A stretch of 31,639 nucleotides of DNA, taken from IMG/VR virus record IMGVR_UViG_3300025889_000568, positions 1 to 31,639 of that record. The stretch is one strand, 5' to 3'. The notes under the pieces are model-generated. The model was given only the letters and a program-made list of their open reading frames with translations. It did not search any database and was not told the origin of the DNA. Made by a program: the position numbers and the translations under genes. Source of the stretch: a virus. This document shows positions 1-9,185 of the stretch, one piece after another. Within the stretch, counting starts at the first letter, position 1. The number at the start of each line of letters is the position of its first letter.

Positions 1-660
1 TACGAAGCAGGCTTTGAGAGTAGTTCTAATATTCACTTAATGTATACGGGTCTTGCTCCGAGAGAAAACGAGTTAAACCCTGATTACGACGCAGGTATGC
101 AAGGCAATACTATAGGTGGTATTGGAAATACTGATGCTTGGGGCGAGGATATTACTTGGAGCGAGCCAACTACATGGGAGGCTAAACAGCTAGGGGATAT
201 TATTGAAACGCCTGCAGGAACTTATTTAGTAGTTAATGGGGCAGACGGCAAAAAAGCTCTAATGGGTCTTAACGATGCAAAACACGGAGGTGGTCAGTAC
301 TTCTACAACATGGTAAACAAAGGACACCACGTTGGAATTAACCCAAATACAGGTGACGTTTGGTATCAACAAGCACCTGACTATCTAGAGATTCCGGGTT
401 ACGACTATATGTCTAGCATTACATGGGATCCTGAAACTAGGCGCAGAGCATTTGCTGGGGAGTTGCCTCCACAAAGAGAGCTAGAAATCCAAGGAAGAGA
501 TAGAGATCTTAAGCAGCTAGCGGCTAGTAGATTTAAAAAAGGTTTGGAGAGTGGACTAGGAAGCTTGCTGGGTAGTTTGCTTTATGGAAGTGGGTACGGA
601 AAAGAAGTAAAACCAGATAAACCTTTATTTGGTGAATATACTGATCCACCAAAAGGCTAA
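1..660 (+). CDS. 5'-truncated hypothetical virion-region protein
   Basis: The frame is open from base 1 with no stop before the first in-frame ATG at 40, so this is most likely the C-terminal part of a longer protein whose start lies outside the window. The visible part is about 219 residues. It is rich in Gly, Asp and Tyr, with a basic stretch near the end and a Gly/Leu-rich tail (GLGSLLGSLL-like), a pattern also seen in the internal virion protein at 2963. I do not recognise a family. It sits directly upstream of the head-tail adaptor gene, so a structural or packaging-related role is an inference from context only. Confidence 0.6.
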   Translation, partial: YEAGFESSSNIHLMYTGLAPRENELNPDYDAGMQGNTIGGIGNTDAWGEDITWSEPTTWEAKQLGDIIETPAGTYLVVNGADGKKALMGLNDAKHGGGQYFYNMVNKGHHVGINPNTGDVWYQQAPDYLEIPGYDYMSSITWDPETRRRAFAGELPPQRELEIQGRDRDLKQLAASRFKKGLESGLGSLLGSLLYGSGYGKEVKPDKPLFGEYTDPPKG

Positions 661-673
661 AAGGACAAAAATA

Positions 674-1321
674 GTGACATACTTAAATCTAGTAAACAAC
701 GTGCTTAGGCGACTAAGAGAAGATGAAGTATCTAGTGTTCAGTCTACAACATATAGCAAGATGGCTGGTGACTTTGTTAACGATGCCAAAAAGATAGTAG
801 AAGATGCCTGGGATTGGTCTGCACTTAGAACTACTCTGACAGTAACTACTACGTCTGGTATTTTTAATTATGTCCTTACAGGGTCACAAAATAAGATTAA
901 AGTACTGGATGTAGTTAACGACACTTCAAATACTTTTATGGAGTATCAAACTTCGCATTGGTTTAACGATAAGTATTTAAATCAAAATCCGGTATCTGGC
1001 TCTCCTGAGTACTATACATACAACGGCGTTAATTCTAGCGGCGATACTCAGGTTGATGTTTACCCTAAGCCAGACGGTGTTTACGACTTAAGGTTTAACT
1101 GCATTTTAAGAAACGCTGAATTAAGCAACGACACAGATGTCTTGCTTATTCCGAGCCAGCCTGTAATTCACATGGCAATTGCTTTGCTGGCGCGTGAGCG
1201 TGGCGAGACAGGCGGAACATCAGCCCCTGAGTACTTTGGTATTGCTGATAAGTACTTGTCTGATGCTATTGCTCTGGACGCACAGAAGCACCCTGAAGAA
1301 ACTATTTGGTACACTCCGTAG
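674..1321 (+). CDS. Head-tail adaptor-like protein
   Basis: This 215-residue protein begins MTYLNLVNNVLRRLREDEV, the typical opening of phage adaptor proteins that attach below the portal in short-tailed phages. I chose the GTG start at 674 rather than the longer reading from 629 because AAGGA at 661-665 is correctly spaced from it, it clears the end of the preceding gene, and residues before it look unlike the family. A helical N-terminal half with a Trp-rich DAWDWSAL segment is followed by a beta-rich middle. The gene precedes the tail closure protein, as expected for a connector module. Family assignment is from pattern memory, not a search. Confidence 0.6.
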   Translation: MTYLNLVNNVLRRLREDEVSSVQSTTYSKMAGDFVNDAKKIVEDAWDWSALRTTLTVTTTSGIFNYVLTGSQNKIKVLDVVNDTSNTFMEYQTSHWFNDKYLNQNPVSGSPEYYTYNGVNSSGDTQVDVYPKPDGVYDLRFNCILRNAELSNDTDVLLIPSQPVIHMAIALLARERGETGGTSAPEYFGIADKYLSDAIALDAQKHPEETIWYTP

Positions 1322-1332
1322 GAGCCTAGTGT

Positions 1333-2925
1333 ATGGCACAGCCACTACAAAGCATTAATCTAGTTGCTCCTGCATTTAAGGGAGTTAACACAGAAGATTC
1401 TCCAATAACGCAAGATTTTTCTTATGCGGATGTTGCGGATAATGCTGTCATTGATAAAAGAGGCCGTATTGCTGCTCGGAAAGGTATTGACCTTAAAACT
1501 GAAAACAAAGCAGCAGCAGGGTTAGGCACTGATTACATTCATAAGATTCATCACTTTTACAATGATGCTGGAAGCGATGTTGTTTTTAGTGCAGGTAACA
1601 ATAAGATATTTACTGGCACAACAACTTTGGCAGCTCAAACTGTTACCGTAGATGCAACAGAGTCGGCTTATACAATCACGGATAATAACTGGAAAATTGT
1701 AAACTTTAACGAGGCTTGTTACTTTTTTCAGCGTGGGTATCAACCTTTGGTGTATACCACATCCGGTGGGTTAGAAACTTTTTATAGCTACACTGGATCA
1801 GCAACGCCCTCGTATTTGTATTGTCACGAAGCTCTTGCTGCTTTTGGTAGGCTGTGGGTTGTAGACAGTACAGAAGGAAGCCAAACAATTTACTGGTCTG
1901 ATCTGCTTATAGGGACTAGCTTTACTGGCGGGTCCAGCGGATCTATTAACGTAGCAAAAGCATGGCCTGACGGCTTTGATGAAATAAGAGCATTAGCGGC
2001 CCATAACAACAGCTTAATTATTTTTGGTAAGCACAGCATTCTTGTGTACGGCAATGCTAGCAGTCCAGCAACAATGGGATTGGTTGATACTGTAGCTGGT
2101 GTTGGCTGTATTTGCAGAAACTCGGTACAGCACATAGGCACAGATATTTTGTTTATGTCTGAAACAGGGTTAAAAAGCTTTGGCAGGACAATACAAGAAA
2201 AGTCTCTGCCTCTTACTGACCTTAGCGCAACAATTAAAACTGAGTTAATCCTGGAGGTTTCTGGCAGAACTGCGCCTACAGCGTCTGTGTATAGCCCGGA
2301 AAACTCGTTTTACCTAATAACTTTCCCAAGCTCAAAAACTACGTATTGCTTTGACTTAAAGGGAAGGCTGGAGAATGGAGGGTACAGGGTAACTAGGTGG
2401 CCTTCTTCTTCTTTTACTGCATACGAAAGAAAATCTGACGGTACGTTATTAATTGGGAATATAGACGGGGTTGGCGAATATTCTGGTTACTATGATAAAT
2501 ATTGGGATGGCACAGATATTGTAAATGGGTCTTATAGATTTAGGTACTACAGCCCTGCGTTAACTTTTGGCGATCCGTCTAAAACAAAGATTCTTAAAAA
2601 GCTGCGTCCTACTGTTGTTGGCGCTACTCAAGGAGTTGCCTTTGTTAAATGGGCTTACGACTTTGAAACTGCGTATTCAACGCAATCGTTTCAGATTGGA
2701 GGTCAAGACACTTACTACTACAACGACAGCAATTCTCAATTTGGAACAAGAACAGACGGCTTGCCTGAGACTAAATTTTCTACTGGCATTAACATTGAAC
2801 GAAAGGCGGTAAATACTACCGGAAGCGGGTCTGTTATTACTATCGGATTGGAGGCTGACATTTTTGGATCTCCTCTGTCTCTGCAAGAAATTAATGTATT
2901 AGCTCTTATAGGTAAAACGATATGA
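1333..2925 (+). CDS. Virion structural protein, gp10-like tail hub or DNA-stabilisation protein
   Basis: A 530-residue protein with AGGAG at 1320-1324, 8 bases before the ATG. The N-terminus has the conserved pattern seen in podovirus tail-closure proteins: an aromatic/Asp-rich segment, then ADNAVIDKRGRIAARKG around residues 36-52. The rest is rich in short beta-strand segments with many Gly, Ser, Thr and aromatic residues, consistent with a beta-propeller-type structural protein such as P22 gp10 (packaged DNA stabilisation). It follows the adaptor gene, so it probably forms the next ring of the short tail. Its TGA stop overlaps the ATG of a 13-codon micro-ORF (ATGA at 2922-2925). Confidence 0.5.
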   Translation: MAQPLQSINLVAPAFKGVNTEDSPITQDFSYADVADNAVIDKRGRIAARKGIDLKTENKAAAGLGTDYIHKIHHFYNDAGSDVVFSAGNNKIFTGTTTLAAQTVTVDATESAYTITDNNWKIVNFNEACYFFQRGYQPLVYTTSGGLETFYSYTGSATPSYLYCHEALAAFGRLWVVDSTEGSQTIYWSDLLIGTSFTGGSSGSINVAKAWPDGFDEIRALAAHNNSLIIFGKHSILVYGNASSPATMGLVDTVAGVGCICRNSVQHIGTDILFMSETGLKSFGRTIQEKSLPLTDLSATIKTELILEVSGRTAPTASVYSPENSFYLITFPSSKTTYCFDLKGRLENGGYRVTRWPSSSFTAYERKSDGTLLIGNIDGVGEYSGYYDKYWDGTDIVNGSYRFRYYSPALTFGDPSKTKILKKLRPTVVGATQGVAFVKWAYDFETAYSTQSFQIGGQDTYYYNDSNSQFGTRTDGLPETKFSTGINIERKAVNTTGSGSVITIGLEADIFGSPLSLQEINVLALIGKTI

Positions 2926-2963
2926 CAAAAGCAGTAAATATTTTGAGTGGAGGGACTTTCTGA
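2922..2963 (+). CDS. 13-residue coupling micro-ORF
   Basis: The peptide MTKAVNILSGGTF is encoded exactly in the gap between two structural genes. Its ATG overlaps the preceding stop (ATGA, 2922-2925) and its TGA overlaps the next start (TGATG, 2961-2965). GGAGGG at about 2948-2953 inside it serves as the ribosome site for the next gene. It may be only a translational bridge that delivers ribosomes to the internal virion gene, or it may be fortuitous. No function is claimed for the peptide. Confidence 0.3.
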   Translation: MTKAVNILSGGTF

Positions 2964-3889
2964 TGGGTCTTCTTTCGAGTATTGGCGCAGTAAAAGAAGA
3001 AATGGGAACTGGCGGCACACCTACAGGCGGCACAAGCACGGGCGGTATGGGTGACTGGCTGTCGATTCTTGGTTTATTAGGTGGAGGCGGCCTTTTAACT
3101 GGCCTTGGCTTAAGCGACCTTAGTGATATTGGCTCATCGGCAAATAAACAAGCGCAAGAACTTGCTGAAAAACTGATGGGAATGACAAAGTTTCAGCCGT
3201 TTACGCTTACGTCTGCTACAGGAAGTACATTTGGAGTGGGTCAAGGGGAAGACGGAACTGGCGTTACTATGGCTTTGTCTCCTGAAGAGAAGGCTTTCCA
3301 ACAAATGATGTTTGGACAGGCTAGCAATTTCCTTAGTCAAGCTGCTCAAGACACTGGGCAGCGAGAAGCAGATATTTATCAGCGAATGCGTAGTGTAATG
3401 TCTCCTCAAGAAGAGCAGCAGAGACAACAAATGGAAGAGCGGCTGGCTGCACAAGGGCGACTCGGTGTGCAAACAGCACAGTTTGGAGGCACTCCAGAGC
3501 AAATGGCGTTGTTTAAAGCGCAAGAGCAAGCTAAAAACGAAGCAATGTTTGGCGCCATGCAACAAGCTCGGGCTGAGCAAGCACAGCAAGCAGCACTTGG
3601 TGGTCAGTTCTTAGGGCAGAGCTATATGCCTCAATCGCAGCTTCTTAATGTACAACAGGCTTCTCAGTTGTATCCGCAGTTGGCACAACAAGCACAGCTG
3701 TACGGTGCTGGTCAGTTTGGTGAAACAATGCTGTCTGGTATTGAAGCTCAGTTGCTGGCTGAACAAGCTAAAGCTAACCTATTGGGTGGACTCGGCTCTA
3801 GCATTTTGGGTGGATTGTTTACTCCCGTTGCACAACAGGGTGGTGGAGTTGGTAGTCTTTTGAGCAGTCTTTTGGGCAGACTTTTTTAA
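2963..3889 (+). CDS. Gln/Ala-rich internal virion protein (ejection protein candidate)
   Basis: A 308-residue protein with a Gly/Thr-rich N-terminus containing a hydrophobic LGLLGGGGLLTGLGL stretch near residues 34-50. A long helical centre extremely rich in Gln, Ala and Glu follows (about residues 100-250), with a Gly/Leu-rich C-terminal tail (LLGGLGSSILGGLF). This size, composition and position, the first of three internal proteins after the tail closure gene, fit the smallest ejection protein of T7- or P22-like phages, which forms part of the DNA delivery channel. There is no diagnostic motif, so the role is inferred from gene order. Start supported by GGAGGG upstream and a TGATG overlap. 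Confidence 0.5.
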   Translation: MGLLSSIGAVKEEMGTGGTPTGGTSTGGMGDWLSILGLLGGGGLLTGLGLSDLSDIGSSANKQAQELAEKLMGMTKFQPFTLTSATGSTFGVGQGEDGTGVTMALSPEEKAFQQMMFGQASNFLSQAAQDTGQREADIYQRMRSVMSPQEEQQRQQMEERLAAQGRLGVQTAQFGGTPEQMALFKAQEQAKNEAMFGAMQQARAEQAQQAALGGQFLGQSYMPQSQLLNVQQASQLYPQLAQQAQLYGAGQFGETMLSGIEAQLLAEQAKANLLGGLGSSILGGLFTPVAQQGGGVGSLLSSLLGRLF

Positions 3890-3906
3890 GTAGCGGAGAA
3901 TAAACA

Positions 3907-5328
3907 ATGGCTAGATTTAATGCGTTACTTCAATCATTAGCTAACGCTCCAAATGCTTATGAAGGGTTGTTTGAGGCTGGTCGCGGACTAGGAATGACTC
4001 CGAATCTTATGATGGCTGAAAGGCAACGTCAGGCGCTTGAAGCTCAAACAAAGCAAGATCAAGCTCTGATGCTGCAAACAATTAACCAAGCGCAATCAGC
4101 TGCTGAGCAAGGCGATATGAACGCTTTAAATGTTCATCGGCAGTCTTTGATGGATATTTATAGCAGAACAAGCGATAAAGAAACTCAAACAATGCTTTTA
4201 GATTCTATCGCTGGAATTAATGCTGTTCGTCCTGCCGCTCAAAGCAAATCTGTTTCAAATACAGCGCAGTCTATTATTAAAACAGAAGACGCTATTAAGG
4301 AAATGGAAAAAGAAAGAGAATCTTTAAAAGTTTCTGGAGATTCAGGCGATTTATCTGGAGTGTTTACTGCAGGCCAAGAGCAAGCTTTGCAAGCGTTAAA
4401 ATCTCGACTTAACGTAATGCAGCAAAACAGCGAAGCCGTTGCTCAAGCTGCCGAAATTCGGTATCAGAAAAGATATGAAGCTCTAAAACAAGAAAATGAG
4501 TTATTTGCCCAGCAAGAAACTATCGCAAGGCGAGCTTTATCTGCCGTAAAGTTTGACTCTAGTCAATACAAAGAATTATCTGCGCGATTAAGAAAGCAGG
4601 AATTTGGCGATATTGTTGATCAGTATGAAAAAGACCAATACGCCTTGATGGAGGCTAGAGAGAAAGCAGATAAGACGCGCAAGAGCAAAGAACCATTAAC
4701 ACCGGCAGAGCGCAAAAAACTGGAAGACTATAACTTTGTGCCCGGAGGCCCTGACAAGATTGTGCGAGATAAAGGAATTCTTGCAAAGATTGAGGAAAAA
4801 GAAACAGTCGACAAAATTAGGATAGCTAGCGCAGAAAATGCGCGTGTAGCCAACGCAGCAATTCTTGCCAATGTTCAAGCAACTTTAGAGACTATAGCAG
4901 CAGAAATGGATGTGCCTTGGAATCTGTTTGACGATATTTATAACAAGATTGAAGAGCTTGATTCTGTAGAGATACAAGAGTTTGCAGACAGCTTGAAAAG
5001 GCCGTCAGGAGAAGAGCTTAGCTTGCCGCAAATACAAGCCGAAACTATTGCATTTGTTAAGCGTAAATTTCCACAGCTATGGAAAGAAGCTACTCAGACG
5101 AAATCCAATCTTGCAGACGAAGCTGCATTGGTTGATGTTTTAACTGCAGACTTGCTTGTTGGTAAAGGCTTGGCTGTTAGAGATGAAAACGGAGCAGTTG
5201 ATCTTTCTGGTGTAAAGGAAGAGGATATAAGGGCTGCTAGGCGAGAGGTAGAGCGCCGAAGAAGTATTGTGCCTACTTTTGAAAACTATGTAGAAGGTTC
5301 TATTCGCAGCGGACTGGGTTCTAAGTAA
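3907..5328 (+). CDS. Coiled-coil internal virion protein
   Basis: A 473-residue, highly charged and mostly helical protein. Residues about 25-240 are rich in Gln, Glu, Lys and Ala with heptad-like spacing, suggesting extended coiled coils. There is no signal peptide or membrane segment. GGAG at 3895-3898 precedes the ATG by 8 bases. It lies between the small Gln-rich protein and the 927-residue protein, matching the middle member of the three internal virion proteins carried by many podoviruses. Its stop overlaps the next start (TAATG, 5326-5330), implying coupled, stoichiometric translation. Function is inferred from position. Confidence 0.5.
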   Translation: MARFNALLQSLANAPNAYEGLFEAGRGLGMTPNLMMAERQRQALEAQTKQDQALMLQTINQAQSAAEQGDMNALNVHRQSLMDIYSRTSDKETQTMLLDSIAGINAVRPAAQSKSVSNTAQSIIKTEDAIKEMEKERESLKVSGDSGDLSGVFTAGQEQALQALKSRLNVMQQNSEAVAQAAEIRYQKRYEALKQENELFAQQETIARRALSAVKFDSSQYKELSARLRKQEFGDIVDQYEKDQYALMEAREKADKTRKSKEPLTPAERKKLEDYNFVPGGPDKIVRDKGILAKIEEKETVDKIRIASAENARVANAAILANVQATLETIAAEMDVPWNLFDDIYNKIEELDSVEIQEFADSLKRPSGEELSLPQIQAETIAFVKRKFPQLWKEATQTKSNLADEAALVDVLTADLLVGKGLAVRDENGAVDLSGVKEEDIRAARREVERRRSIVPTFENYVEGSIRSGLGSK

Positions 5329-8111
5329 TGGTTGATTTTTCAGATGTTGAATTTTCTGATGCCGCTTTAAGTCTTTTAGACAGTACCAAGCAACCCAAAC
5401 AGGATGTTGATTTTTCATCTGTAGAGTTTTCAGATGAAGGCAAAAAAGCCCTGTCTGTTTTGTCCGTTAAACGAGCCGAAAAAATTAAAGGTATTGCTAC
5501 TGAGTTTGGTGAAGGCATTACCTTTGGTTTGCTTGGCGAGTTGAAAGCTGCGCTTGAAGCTGCGACTACTGATGCCTCTTATAACGAAGCCAAAGACAGA
5601 TACGAAATAGCCAGGGAGATGTTTAAAGAGCAAAACCCTGAGTTAGCTGGCTTGTCTACAGCGGCTGAGTTTTTTGGATCATTGCCCACTGGCATTGGCT
5701 TAGGAGCTAAGCTTGCCCAAAAGGGCGTGAGCATAGCTAAAGCTGGCGCTATTGAGGGTTCTTTTTATGGTGCTGCTAGTGGCGATACTTTTGAGGAGCG
5801 CGTTACAAGCGGCGTAATTGGCGGCTTGTCTGGATTGGCGCTAGGAAAACTGATTGATGTAGCAATCAAGCCATCGTCCGCTGGCGGATTAAAGACGCAG
5901 GCTGACGAAATGGCTGATGCTGCCGAGGCCATTGATGACCAAGGGGCGCTAAGAGCTATAGAAAAAGCAGAAGATGCTGCTGTGTACACAGAGGTAGACA
6001 ATCCTCAGTACACTCGGAAGCCGCTATCTGAAGCTCAGACTGCTGGCGAATTGTGGACAGGACTTACTGGCGCTCTTAAGAACTTTTATGACGATAAGCT
6101 AACTGGAGTTTCTGATAGATTAATTAGAAGGGTTAGCGCGGATGTAGGCGGCAGGTATCAGCGAGCAGATGAAACCGCTCTCCGAATTATTGGCAAAGAT
6201 TTGGATGAGTTATCGCAGCGTCTTGTGCCTGTCATTAAAATCATTAACGAAAGCACTAGAGCTAAGGGTGCAATGCTTGATTTTGCAGCTGGTAAATTAG
6301 GAAAAAGCTTTGACGATTCGATAATTCGTTTAGAGAAAGAGCTTGGAAAAGAGCTTAACTCAGAACACATGGCATCTCTTAAGCAGTACTTAACTTACAG
6401 TGCAAAGAAAAACGCAGAGTTAAACAAAAAAGTATTTGGCGCTGATTTTGGCGGAATTACTTATTTGCATACTCGCAACAGAGGGTTTGTTGAAAGGCTA
6501 AAGCAAGAAGGCAAGACAGATGCAGAGATTGAAAAAATGTTTGACGATCCTGCGTTTGAGTCTAGAACCCGCGGATCCTATCTTGATGAAGCAGATCCTA
6601 AACGCCCCGACCCTTTAGAGTATGAGAACCCTATTGTTTCCGATATGCGCCGCATTTTTAAGATGCAGCGACTAGCAGAAATACAAAGCAAGTTTGGCGT
6701 ACGGATTGATGACTATAAAGCCGGACCTCGCAGACAAGGCGCGGTAAATAGATCATCCGTAGTCATTGAAAAAACTGGAGAAATGGCAACTGACCCTGTT
6801 TTGCTTTCTAGTAATCTTCAAAAAGCAGCTACAGACGCATTGACTCCAGACGAGTTTATGGATGCGCTGAAATTTACGTTAATGAAAAAAGGTATTAGCG
6901 AAGATGGCGCGACTTTTGCTGTCAAAGAAATAACTGATGCAATTATGGGGCAAGCAAAAACTCCGCACCCCTTAATCCAAGCGGCAAACTCTTTGGCTTA
7001 CTCGCTAACCCTTGCCGGGCCTTTGTCTGCCGTATTAAACCTGGCAGACATACCTTTGGTTGGAGCCAAATATGGTGGTCGCGCTGTGCGTGAAGGCCTT
7101 CAAGCTGCAAATCCATTTCAAAAAATCCCAAGTGCTGACCTTAAAAAGATGGGTTTAGGCAATCAGACGTTTGGCGAGTTTGTAAACATAATTAATGACC
7201 AAGCCAGTGACAGCGCAAACTGGATGGTTAATATTGCTGAGCGTATGCGTAAGTCAGCAGACTTTCTTATGAAAGGATCTGGCTTTGCGGCAATGGATCA
7301 GGTTGGCAAAAAAGGCGTGATGCGTGGCGTTTTAAAAAGCGCAATGGATGATGCTAATGCTGGAAGGCTTGCGGATAACTGGGGTTTTTACTTTAACCAA
7401 GCAGAGCTAAACATTTTAAGCCGCCAGATTAAGCAGCACGGAATGGACTGGACTAAGTACACTGGCAAGGGCAAAGACCTGATTGAAGAGTTAATGTTTG
7501 CTGGTCTTGGTCAACAGCAGTTGATTAGTGCGGCAGGTAGACCTGCGGCATGGGCACGGCATCCTAACCTGCGTCCTCTATGGGCATTGCGCGGCTTTGT
7601 GGTTAAGCAGCAGGCTTTGGCGTTGCGCGAGGTGGTTGGAAATCTTAAAGCAGGCAGACCAGATAAAGCTGCTGAGTTTCTTGGTCGCTATGCAGCCTAT
7701 GGTGCAGGCGGATACGCCGTAATTAACGAGGGCAGGCAGTTTATATTTGGCGATGGAGAGGTATCTGCAGGAGGCATAGCTAGAGGCTACGGTGACGCAT
7801 GGGCTTCCCTGCTAACTGCCAATACCTTGGGTCTTAATGACTATCAGTTTGGTCAGATCAAGCAGAATGGAATTTTGTTAACGTTTGCTCAAGGACTCAT
7901 GCCGATTGCCGTAACAAGACCGTTTGATATTGCCGGCACTGCTATTGGCGTTATTGATCGAGAGTATCCTGCTGCGCGTCTTGCTTCAGAAGTTCCAATT
8001 GTTAGAGATGTTGGACGAGTTTCTCGCAACATCGGAGAGCTTACAGGCATTGCGCCGCTTGAAGAATTTGGCGGGATGTTAACTCAGAAGCGTTTGCCTG
8101 AAGCGGATTAA
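5328..8111 (+). CDS. Large internal virion / DNA ejection protein
   Basis: At 927 residues this is the largest predicted protein in the window. It opens with a duplicated motif, VDFSDVEFSDAALSLL then VDFSSVEFSDEGKKAL, separated by about ten residues. Next comes an Ala/Gly-rich region (about 85-180) with several possible amphipathic or membrane-interacting stretches, then long charged helical segments and another Gly/Ala-rich hydrophobic part near 540-640. Position and size match the largest ejection protein of short-tailed phages. I see no clear lytic transglycosylase or peptidase motif. It ends the rightward virion block, with its TAA sharing TTAA with the stop of the opposing NinG-like gene, so no terminator separates them. 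Confidence 0.5.
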   Translation: MVDFSDVEFSDAALSLLDSTKQPKQDVDFSSVEFSDEGKKALSVLSVKRAEKIKGIATEFGEGITFGLLGELKAALEAATTDASYNEAKDRYEIAREMFKEQNPELAGLSTAAEFFGSLPTGIGLGAKLAQKGVSIAKAGAIEGSFYGAASGDTFEERVTSGVIGGLSGLALGKLIDVAIKPSSAGGLKTQADEMADAAEAIDDQGALRAIEKAEDAAVYTEVDNPQYTRKPLSEAQTAGELWTGLTGALKNFYDDKLTGVSDRLIRRVSADVGGRYQRADETALRIIGKDLDELSQRLVPVIKIINESTRAKGAMLDFAAGKLGKSFDDSIIRLEKELGKELNSEHMASLKQYLTYSAKKNAELNKKVFGADFGGITYLHTRNRGFVERLKQEGKTDAEIEKMFDDPAFESRTRGSYLDEADPKRPDPLEYENPIVSDMRRIFKMQRLAEIQSKFGVRIDDYKAGPRRQGAVNRSSVVIEKTGEMATDPVLLSSNLQKAATDALTPDEFMDALKFTLMKKGISEDGATFAVKEITDAIMGQAKTPHPLIQAANSLAYSLTLAGPLSAVLNLADIPLVGAKYGGRAVREGLQAANPFQKIPSADLKKMGLGNQTFGEFVNIINDQASDSANWMVNIAERMRKSADFLMKGSGFAAMDQVGKKGVMRGVLKSAMDDANAGRLADNWGFYFNQAELNILSRQIKQHGMDWTKYTGKGKDLIEELMFAGLGQQQLISAAGRPAAWARHPNLRPLWALRGFVVKQQALALREVVGNLKAGRPDKAAEFLGRYAAYGAGGYAVINEGRQFIFGDGEVSAGGIARGYGDAWASLLTANTLGLNDYQFGQIKQNGILLTFAQGLMPIAVTRPFDIAGTAIGVIDREYPAARLASEVPIVRDVGRVSRNIGELTGIAPLEEFGGMLTQKRLPEAD

Positions 8112-8533
8112 TCCCAGCTAACAAACTCTATCCAGCCTGTGATACCAGCTGCTCTGTCATTTTCTAGACGGGCAGCCTCGGCTTTATAATGGTTAGCTAT
8201 TTGTTTTTCTTCTTTAATCATTCGCTTGCCAAGCATTATATCCTCAACCTTTTCTCTAACTAACTCTAAAGCTGACTCGCCGTAGGTATCTATATAGTGT
8301 CGATAGAAGTAATCAGGGTTGCTGCCAAACTTTTGATGACAGCCATAGCAATGAGAGAAGGCATTGAGCGCATCATACCTAACGCCTTTCTTGGCGCGGC
8401 TAAAGTAATGGGAACAGTGCAAAGCCTTGCTATTTTCTTCATACTTTACTCCGCATCCCTGGCAAAAAAAGTCCGCTCGCAAACGAACGCATCGGCTAAA
8501 CCAGTGATCTGCTGCCGTTCTTTTAATTCTCAT
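8108..8533 (-). CDS. ninG: NinG/Rap-like recombination endonuclease
   Basis: A 141-residue protein with the layout of lambda NinG (Rap), a structure-specific nuclease acting on recombination intermediates. A basic N-terminus leads to CQGCG at residues 24-28, then LHCSHYFSR (C40, H42), then SHCYGCHQKFGSNPDYF (C62, C65). The Cys/His pairs match the HNH-like zinc-binding core of the family, followed by a charged helical tail. The start overlaps the NinB-like stop (ATGA), so the two are co-translated, as the nin genes are often adjacent. It is the last gene of the leftward replication block. Confidence 0.75.
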   Translation of the reverse strand: MRIKRTAADHWFSRCVRLRADFFCQGCGVKYEENSKALHCSHYFSRAKKGVRYDALNAFSHCYGCHQKFGSNPDYFYRHYIDTYGESALELVREKVEDIMLGKRMIKEEKQIANHYKAEAARLENDRAAGITGWIEFVSWD

Positions 8534-8946
8534 TTAAGTTGGTCCTTGATTGCTTGTGGAAATGGAATATAAACGCCTCTGTTCTGGGCTAGCCAGCGTG
8601 TTAGTACTTCTGCTGCTTCACTTAATTCACGCACTGTTAGCTTAGCCGTAGAGTTTTTATCGTACATAGCCTTGATGATAGGCTTGTATAGCATCTCTTT
8701 AACTAAGACATCTGTGAATGGAATCTCCAGCGTATCGCTGTATGGATGCCTTGCCCAGTCTCCCTTGTTATTTAGCTGCTCGGCTATCTGACGAAACCAT
8801 AGGTGCATTGCACCATTCTGCCTGTCTGTTCTGCTTTCCTGCTTGATTGAGTATGTAATGATTGACCCGCTTTGCAGCTGGTCTTTGATAAAGGCAATAA
8901 AAAAGTCTGCCTTTTCTTTTGTGTCGACTATCCAGCGATGTGACAT
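8530..8946 (-). CDS. ninB: NinB-like (lambda Orf type) recombination protein
   Basis: A 138-residue protein resembling NinB, the lambda Orf recombination mediator that helps load recombinases or annealing proteins onto single-stranded DNA. Family-like elements are the TDRQNGAMHLWFRQIAEQLN segment (about 41-60), in which RTDRQN is characteristic, the VKEMLYKPIIKAMYDKNST segment and the C-terminal WLAQNRGVYIPFPQ motif. An AAGGAG site precedes the ATG. It directly precedes the NinG-like gene with a 4-base overlap, and with Erf forms a coherent recombination set. Confidence 0.65.
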   Translation of the reverse strand: MSHRWIVDTKEKADFFIAFIKDQLQSGSIITYSIKQESRTDRQNGAMHLWFRQIAEQLNNKGDWARHPYSDTLEIPFTDVLVKEMLYKPIIKAMYDKNSTAKLTVRELSEAAEVLTRWLAQNRGVYIPFPQAIKDQLK

Positions 8947-8954
8947 ACCACTCC

Positions 8955-9185
8955 TTAGTGCATCTCAAATGTCTTTTCTACGATTGATAGCTCAGTGACC
9001 ACGCTAGTAAACCATAGCGCGTAAAACTCTTCTAGTGGAATATCTATTGTAATCCCATTAGGGAAAGTGTCGGTGTAAACATCCGTTTGTTTTTTGTTTT
9101 TTGTATTGGTGGTTGCTCCGCCGATAGTTGATGTTAAGAAAACTCCTTCGCCATCTGGCAACTCAACTCTAATTAATGGAATCAT
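8955..9185 (-). CDS. Hypothetical protein, 76 residues
   Basis: A small acidic protein with no recognised family. The N-terminal half looks beta-rich (IPLIRVELPDGEGVFLTS), followed by a Thr/Asn/Lys-rich loop and an acidic, aromatic C-terminal half. Its ATG overlaps the stop of the metallophosphoesterase gene (ATGA at 9182-9185), which supports translation as part of the leftward replication and recombination operon. Confidence 0.6.
   Translation of the reverse strand: MIPLIRVELPDGEGVFLTSTIGGATTNTKNKKQTDVYTDTFPNGITIDIPLEEFYALWFTSVVTELSIVEKTFEMH

Noticed and set aside
3882-3890. Terminator at the T-run after the first internal virion gene
   Set aside because: There is no stem before the T-run, which is part of the coding end of the gene.
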